Program-made: the position numbers and the translations under genes | Shown: positions 23,554-27,612 of the stretch, piece after piece | Numbering within the stretch: the stretch's first letter is position 1 | Layout of the letters: every line of letters begins with the position of its first letter | Notes under the pieces: generated by a model | What the model was told of the DNA's origin: nothing | Database searches by the model: none | What the model saw: the letters and a program-made list of their open reading frames with translations, nothing else | From: Alphaproteobacteria bacterium | Lineage (GTDB): Bacteria > Pseudomonadota > Alphaproteobacteria > Micavibrionales > CSBR16-224 | Length of the DNA stretch: 27,612 nucleotides | Assembly (NCBI GenBank): GCA_006226225.1 | Contig: SBHI01000191.1 | Location: 1-27,612 of the forward strand | Reading direction: 5' to 3'

Positions 23554-24585
23554 CCAGGGCCGCCGCGGCGGACGGCGCAAACTGACGGGCAGGCGTGGTA
23601 CAGGGGTGCCCGTCATCGTGGAAATCGCCGCGATCCGTTTGTCAATCGGCGGGTGGGTGGCAAACATACCCATGAAATGGTGGGAATTTTCAATACACAT
23701 CTGCTGGATATCGTCCGGCATATCTTTGATCCGGTCATGACCGGAAATACGCATCAATGCGCGCATCATGCTGTCAGGGCTTTTGGTCAGCTCTACCGCT
23801 CCGGCATCGGCCAGAAATTCACGTTTGCGTGACAGGGCAAAACGCGTCAGGATGGCAAAAATATAGCCGACAACCAGAATGGCAAGCGCAATCAGCATCA
23901 CGGCGCCGCCGCCATTGTTGCGGTTATTGCTGCGGCCCGAGCTGTAACGCATACTGGTTGTGTGCCGCCCGTGAACCATCATGCGGAACACCATCTCCGC
24001 AAAAAAGCCGATCATGCCGACAAAAATAACACTGATAATCAGCAGCCGGACATCGCGATTGATAATATGTGTCAGCTCATGTGCAATGACGGCTTCCAGC
24101 TCGTCATCCTGCAAGGCTTCGACAATGCCGCGCGTCAATGTGATGGAATAGTTTTTCTCGGACAATCCGCTGGCAAAAGCGTTCATGGCCGGAGAATCAA
24201 TGATCTCGAATTTCGGCATCGGCAGCCCGCGTGAAATACACAGATTTTCCAGCATATTGTAAATCTTGGGGTAGTCCTTGCGCGTTACGGGAACCGATCC
24301 TGTCGCGGCGCGGATCATTTTGCCGTGAAAGAAATAGGCAATGGTGAACCAGCCCAGTGTGAATAAAATCAGATAATGCACATAGGATAATGTTGTGCTG
24401 AAGCCGTAACGCAGAAAATCGGCGGGACTGTCACCGGCGGCGGACGGATTCAGCTGCTGCCCTGTAAAAGTGAAAAACATCCAGACCATAATGAACAGCA
24501 ATACGGGATAGCACAGCAGCAGCAGCGCCGATTTTATATGGTTGTTATAAATATGAGTCGAAAGGCCGACGGCGCTTAATGCCAT
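23530..24585 (-). CDS. M48-family membrane metalloprotease, HtpX-like
   Basis: HtpX-type proteases are zinc enzymes of the inner membrane that degrade misfolded membrane proteins. The zinc site is H169 and H173 of AVIAHELTHIINRD with catalytic E170, and the third ligand is E256 in SRKREFLADAGAVEL. Four membrane helices are visible (about residues 18-40, 67-86, 182-201 and 228-250). The downstream HPPIDKRIAAI segment is typical of the family. The 351-aa form is longer than E. coli HtpX, mainly by a Ser/Arg/Asn/Gly-rich insert near 208-227 and a Pro/Arg-rich tail. I choose the start at 24585 (MALSAVGLS, ACAGGTAAA upstream). The frame is open for 96 more codons, but these cross the promoter region. 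It diverges from the 452-aa gene. Confidence 0.9.
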   Translation of the reverse strand: MALSAVGLSTHIYNNHIKSALLLLCYPVLLFIMVWMFFTFTGQQLNPSAAGDSPADFLRYGFSTTLSYVHYLILFTLGWFTIAYFFHGKMIRAATGSVPVTRKDYPKIYNMLENLCISRGLPMPKFEIIDSPAMNAFASGLSEKNYSITLTRGIVEALQDDELEAVIAHELTHIINRDVRLLIISVIFVGMIGFFAEMVFRMMVHGRHTTSMRYSSGRSNNRNNGGGAVMLIALAILVVGYIFAILTRFALSRKREFLADAGAVELTKSPDSMMRALMRISGHDRIKDMPDDIQQMCIENSHHFMGMFATHPPIDKRIAAISTMTGTPVPRLPVSLRRPPRRPWAEPPQPE

Positions 24586-24631
24586 GTGATGTTTACCTGT
24601 AAAGAAGAAGCGTGTTGTCTTGTTGTCTTTC

Positions 24632-24660
24632 AAAATAAAATATTTGCAGCACAAAGGCAA
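24632..24660 (-). promoter_or_regulatory. Promoter for the M48 protease gene
   Basis: On the minus strand TTGCCT (24655-24660) and TATTTT (24632-24637) are 17 bp apart, each matching the consensus at four of six positions. Transcription would begin near 24625, about 40 nt before the start codon. Confidence 0.45.
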
Positions 24661-24665
24661 AGCGT

Positions 24666-24692
24666 AAAAAGCCGCATTTGTAGCGGGCTTTT
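24666..24692. terminator. Bidirectional terminator-like hairpin between divergent promoters
   Basis: AAAAAGCC-GC (24666-24675) and GCGGGCTTTT (24683-24692) pair over about nine positions with one bulged C, around a 7-nt loop. There is an A run on one side and a T run on the other. It looks like a two-way intrinsic terminator but lies between two divergent promoters, outside both predicted transcripts. Confidence 0.4.
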
Positions 24693-24734
24693 CGGAAATT
24701 ACAAACTTATGAAAAAATATTTCGACAATCTCTA

Positions 24735-24763
24735 TTGACATAAGACTATGAATCTGATAACTT
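24735..24763 (+). promoter_or_regulatory. Strong promoter for the 452-aa gene
   Basis: A perfect TTGACA (24735-24740) is followed after exactly 17 bp by TAACTT (24758-24763). The start site would be near 24770, leaving a leader of about 100 nt. That leader holds a perfect 6-bp hairpin with a 3-nt loop (24793-24807). Confidence 0.65.
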
Positions 24764-24871
24764 AACGAAGTATTAACAAACACACGATTCTGGCTTCCAC
24801 GGGAAGCATGCCGGACATATACGGCAAAAACGGCGAAACAACAGGTAAAGTAAGGTTTTAAGGAGAGGGTC

Positions 24872-26230
24872 ATGGCAGAAAAAGAGGGTAATCAGACTTA
24901 CCGTTGGAATCCCGTTCTCGGTACGGATTGCCGCACGCTGGAATTCCGCAATATCGCGGGAGACGATCTTGAAAAACATATTCGTATGCAAAAAGCCAAT
25001 GAGCAGGCCATTAAAGAGCTTGCTGATGAACTTGGCGTTTTGAAACAAACAGAAAAAGAATATGAACTCGACGAAGATGCGAAAAAGGTTGACCCGACCA
25101 AACGCCTTGTCGAAACTTTCGAATACTGGCAGGCCTTTCAGGACGGCCAAGATAAGCAAGGAAATGATACATGGTCCGTTCAGGCGGTTGAAACAACGGT
25201 TCTGCAAGACGGAACGGTTATGGAGACACCGCAGACCATTTCCAATGACAATAAAGGTCTGACTGCCATTCAGGCTGTCGGTAAACTTGCGGCTTTCGAA
25301 GCGATTGCCTTGCAGGATAAAGACATTTACGAGCTTCCCGGTGAAGCTGACGGCAAGACGGCCGCACAGGTGCGTGACGAGCTGGGCTATGAGCATTTCA
25401 AAGCCTTTGGCGAGCGCGAAGGTCTGCTGTTTGACGCGATGGATATCACGCCTTACGTACGCCAGAACGAACGTGTTCTGCCGCTGGGCGGACGTTTCAA
25501 CAAGGCCGACAAAGAAGGCGCAAACAAACGCTGGAAAGAAGGCCGCGATAAAATCGCCAATGCGAATATTGATGCGCAATCACTGCTGGACAGTGTTGTG
25601 GCCAATGCGCCGAAAACGGCAACCATTGACCGCGTCTTGCAATCCTTTAAAGCCGTCGAGATTATGGATGAATTCGCCCGCAAAATTGAAAGCGCCCGCG
25701 AAAATCTTGAAATCTATATCGGCCGCTATACCCGCAAAAATCAGGGTGAATATATCGAAAACGCGATTAATGCACTGGTTGACAAGAAAACCGGCGCGCT
25801 GCCGACGCTTGAGCGTCTGAAGACGGAACGCATCCTGCGCGATACAACGGAATTTGACCGCTTTATCAAAGAAGCGCATATCGCCTGTTACGTGATCCAC
25901 GCACAAGCCATGCTGGATATGCGCAGCCGCGGTGCATTCGATGATGAAAAAGAGCGTGTCGAGGTCGAGAAAAGCCTGCGCGCACTGGAAAAAGATATGG
26001 TGAAACAGGCCACAACCTACGGCCTTCCCAGCGATACGATCAGCAAGGCACAAAACGCCATGGCGCTGCCGGGCGGCCCGAAAATGCCGGAATTGCTGAA
26101 AAACTATTTTGACCACTACAAGCAACGCAAACAAGCTTATGAGCAACGCCGTGATCAGGGTTATATCCCCGAGGCCGACACCGCTCTGCCGCCGACGCGT
26201 AAGCTGACGGTAAAAACACCGGGGAGGTAA
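24872..26230 (+). CDS. Hypothetical 452-aa helical protein
   Basis: I do not recognise this protein. It is soluble, with no signal peptide or membrane segment, and is rich in Glu, Lys, Ala, Asp and Arg. The N-terminus contains YRWNPVLGTDCRTLEFRNIA, then an acidic helix. Residues about 90-200 look mixed, with VETTVLQDGTVMETPQTIS. The region from about 210 to 430 is strongly helical (RVLQSFKAVEIMDEFARKIE, SLRALEKDMVKQATTYGLP). The C-terminal tail is PPTRKLTVKTPGR. A textbook AAGGAGAG precedes the start, and upstream is a perfect -35 with a good -10, so expression is probably high. A structured region and a clear terminator follow, so it is a single-gene unit. It may be a structural or coiled-coil protein, but no function is claimed. 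Confidence 0.8.
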   Translation: MAEKEGNQTYRWNPVLGTDCRTLEFRNIAGDDLEKHIRMQKANEQAIKELADELGVLKQTEKEYELDEDAKKVDPTKRLVETFEYWQAFQDGQDKQGNDTWSVQAVETTVLQDGTVMETPQTISNDNKGLTAIQAVGKLAAFEAIALQDKDIYELPGEADGKTAAQVRDELGYEHFKAFGEREGLLFDAMDITPYVRQNERVLPLGGRFNKADKEGANKRWKEGRDKIANANIDAQSLLDSVVANAPKTATIDRVLQSFKAVEIMDEFARKIESARENLEIYIGRYTRKNQGEYIENAINALVDKKTGALPTLERLKTERILRDTTEFDRFIKEAHIACYVIHAQAMLDMRSRGAFDDEKERVEVEKSLRALEKDMVKQATTYGLPSDTISKAQNAMALPGGPKMPELLKNYFDHYKQRKQAYEQRRDQGYIPEADTALPPTRKLTVKTPGR

Positions 26231-26262
26231 GTACAGAATTTGAAATTTGTTTCGCCACAGGC

Positions 26263-26417
26263 GGAACTCTATAGGGCTTCGGTATTACTGAAACTTTCCT
26301 TTTGACGTTTATGTCACTTCTTTGTTTCTCCTGTTCCTGTTGTTGAGAGGGGAGTGGAATGATACCGGAGCCCCACCAGTTTCAAGAAAAGGACGCTTTA
26401 TTTTAAGCGTCCTTTTT
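26263..26417 (+). ncRNA. Candidate structured RNA (sRNA, 3' UTR or leader) ending in a terminator
   Basis: GGGCTTCGGTAT (26274-26285) pairs with ATACCGGAGCCC (26362-26373): 11 Watson-Crick pairs and one G-U, extendable by two more pairs. Outside it GGAACT (26263-26268) pairs with AGTTTC (26378-26383), with small bulges CTATA and CACC between. The enclosed ~75 nt has a TGAC/GTCA hairpin and pyrimidine-rich against purine-rich strands. An intrinsic terminator follows. The long closing stem, internal loop and terminator recall 6S-like RNAs, but no family signature was recognised. The rest of the 307-bp gap holds the prs promoter and leader. No convincing promoter was found upstream of the left arm, so the RNA may be cut from the upstream transcript. 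Confidence 0.45.
26387..26417 (+). terminator. Strong intrinsic terminator
   Basis: AAAGGACGCTT (26388-26398) and AAGCGTCCTTT (26405-26415) form a perfect 11-bp stem with a 6-nt loop, and the last strand runs into five T. It ends transcription from the 452-aa gene or the candidate RNA just ahead of the prs promoter. Confidence 0.9.
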
Positions 26418-26419
26418 CG

Positions 26420-26448
26420 TTTACAGGGCTTTCCTGTGCTGATATGTT
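26420..26448 (+). promoter_or_regulatory. Promoter for prs
   Basis: TTTACA (26420-26425) and TATGTT (26443-26448) are 17 bp apart, and TGA before the -10 supplies the extended element. It begins 3 bp after the terminator. The predicted leader of about 80 nt holds GCGG-AAAA-CCGC (26457-26468). It also has a CCGCC (26465-26469) that could pair with either of two downstream GGCGG copies (26499-26503, 26512-26516). Confidence 0.55.
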
Positions 26449-26537
26449 GCGGGCGTGCGGAAAACCGCCTTTTGTAGCATGATTCTTTTTCATGTTTTGG
26501 CGGGGCGCGCAGGCGGTTATTTCAAAGGAACAGAAAA

Positions 26538-27509
26538 ATGGGAAACAGACCAATGAAAATTTTGTCCGGTACCAGCAACCCCGCATTGTCGGAAGCAATT
26601 TCAACCTATCTCGGCATCCCCTTGACGAAAGTCTCGATCCGCAAATTCGCGGATGAAGAGGTGTTTGTCGAAATTCTCGAGAATGTGCGGGGCGAAGATG
26701 TTTTCGTGATCCAGCCGACCTCGAAACCCGCCAATGACCATCTGATGGAACTGCTGATCATGATCGACGCGCTGCGCCGTGGCTCGGCACGCCGGATTAC
26801 GGCGGTGCTGCCTTATTTCGGTTATGCGCGGCAGGATCGTAAAACCGTTTCCCGCTCGCCGATTACCGCCAAGCTGGTTGCCAATCTGCTGACAGGGGCG
26901 GGCACAGACCGCGTTTTGACGATGGATCTGCATGCAGGCCAGATTCAGGGCTTTTTTGATATCCCGCTGGACAATCTTTATGCCGCAGGGCCGGTATTCC
27001 TGACCGCAATGAAGGAACGCCGCACCAAAAACCCGCTGACGATTGTGTCACCGGATGTCGGCGGCGTTGTCCGTGCGCGGGCGATTGCCAATAAACTTGA
27101 TGCCGGTCTGGCGATCATCGATAAGCGCCGCGAAAAGGCGGGTATCTCGGAAGTTATGCATGTCATCGGTGATGTTGACGGCCATGACTGCATCATGGTC
27201 GATGATATCGTCGACAGCGCCGGAACGCTTTGCCACGCTGCCAAGGCACTGAAAGAACATGGTGCATCTTCCGTACGCGCTTTTGCCACGCATGGTGTGT
27301 TGTCCGGTCAGGCCGTGGAACGCGTGAAAAACTCGGTGATGGAAGAACTGGTTATCACCGACAGTATCCGTGTCCGTGACGATGTTGCCGCAGAAAAGAA
27401 AATCGGTGTGCTGACGGTTGCGCCACTGCTGGGCGAAGCCATGATGCGCATCAGTGAAGAACGTTCGGTTTCCAGCCTGTTCGAGCAAACACTGCCCGCA
27501 ACAGCTTAA
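26538..27509 (+). CDS. prs: Ribose-phosphate pyrophosphokinase (PRPP synthetase)
   Basis: Prs transfers pyrophosphate from ATP to ribose 5-phosphate, making PRPP for purine, pyrimidine, histidine, tryptophan and NAD synthesis. The 323-aa sequence matches class I enzymes throughout: KFADEEVFVEILENVRGEDV (split at ADEEVFVEI), VLPYFGYARQDRK, the SPITAKLVANLL segment, VLTMDLHAGQIQGFF, VSPDVGGVVRARAIA and the PRPP loop MVDDIVDSAGTL. E. coli Prs has 315 aa. The start at 26538 follows AAAGGAA. A second Met at 26553 aligns better with the family N-terminus MKILSG but has a poorer ribosome binding site. It has its own promoter, and its stop lies inside the left arm of a long palindrome. Confidence 0.97.
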   Translation: MGNRPMKILSGTSNPALSEAISTYLGIPLTKVSIRKFADEEVFVEILENVRGEDVFVIQPTSKPANDHLMELLIMIDALRRGSARRITAVLPYFGYARQDRKTVSRSPITAKLVANLLTGAGTDRVLTMDLHAGQIQGFFDIPLDNLYAAGPVFLTAMKERRTKNPLTIVSPDVGGVVRARAIANKLDAGLAIIDKRREKAGISEVMHVIGDVDGHDCIMVDDIVDSAGTLCHAAKALKEHGASSVRAFATHGVLSGQAVERVKNSVMEELVITDSIRVRDDVAAEKKIGVLTVAPLLGEAMMRISEERSVSSLFEQTLPATA

Positions 27510-27612
27510 GAGCGTCCACCGTTCAATAGGGGCTGCGTTGCCGCGTCGCTTATGTACACCCGTACACAGCGCTCCTTGCGCCTACCCCCTATCGAACGCT
27601 GTTTGCTCTAAG
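27505..27612. repeat. Long imperfect palindrome after prs
   Basis: The last 108 bp fold back on themselves. CTTAAGAGC (27505-27513) pairs with GCTCTAAG (27605-27612) with one bulge. GTTCAATAGGGG (27521-27532) pairs with CCCCTATCGAAC (27586-27597) at 11 of 12 positions. The apex is TGTAC-ACCC-GTACA (27553-27566). There is no T run, so it is not a classic terminator. It looks like a dispersed palindromic repeat unit, but only one copy is in the window. Confidence 0.6.

Noticed and set aside
24586..24873. 96-codon N-terminal extension of the M48 protease
   Set aside because: It spans the intergenic promoter region and a terminator-like hairpin. The product is not protease-like, and MALSAVGLS has a ribosome binding site.
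26350..26378. tRNA or tmRNA 3' end (sequence ending CCCCACCA)
   Set aside because: There is no T-loop TTCGA motif or cloverleaf, and the CCC strand pairs instead with 26274-26276.
27505..27612. Classic rho-independent terminator for prs
   Set aside because: The fold-back lacks a T run after the stem and is much longer than a terminator, so it is listed as a repeat instead.

Overview
The window is a dense bacterial chromosomal segment with balanced base composition. The acyl carrier protein, FabF, MltG and Prs sequences, and the acpP-fabF-mltG order, point to an alphaproteobacterium. The lysine/alanine-rich histone H1-like protein and three separate ankyrin-repeat genes would suit a host-associated, predatory or otherwise unusual lineage. 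I cannot name the species. No tRNA, rRNA, CRISPR array, transposase or phage module was found.

Layout. Positions 1-504 (-) hold the 5' part of an ankyrin-repeat gene cut by the window edge. It diverges from a ROK-family fructokinase (mak, 649-1584). Next come an unassigned 356-aa gene (-) and yaaA (-). Across a short intergenic region with two inverted repeats sharing an arm lie a PLP aminotransferase and a 756-aa multi-pass membrane protein with a long charged helical domain (3659-7209, +). A minus-strand block follows (7266-12985): a histone H1-like protein, mltG, fabF, acpP, two small tandem paralogues of unknown function, a YggS-type PLP homeostasis protein, and gshB.

From 13169 to 19908 (+) lie a RimK-like ATP-grasp ligase, a small ankyrin protein and a complete type I secretion system: TolC-like outer membrane factor, ABC exporter with a degenerate C39-like domain, and HlyD-type adaptor. 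No RTX-type substrate is in the window. It converges with no spacer on a minus-strand block (19909-24585): an unknown 191-aa protein behind a near-perfect palindromic operator candidate, a small exported protein, a 799-aa protein made almost entirely of ankyrin repeats, and an HtpX-like M48 membrane protease. Finally (+) come a 452-aa helical protein of unknown function with a strong promoter, a candidate structured RNA ending in a clear intrinsic terminator, prs with its own promoter, and a roughly 108-bp imperfect palindrome at the right edge.

How the genes work together. Housekeeping functions cover fatty acid synthesis (acpP, fabF), peptidoglycan (mltG), glutathione (gshB), PLP homeostasis (yggS), PRPP supply (prs), sugar phosphorylation (mak), oxidative stress (yaaA) and membrane protein quality control (M48). 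The accessory theme is ankyrin proteins around a type I exporter. The most interesting unexplained items are the structured RNA before prs, the tandem small paralogues behind a near-consensus promoter, the large membrane/helical protein, and the operator-like palindromes.
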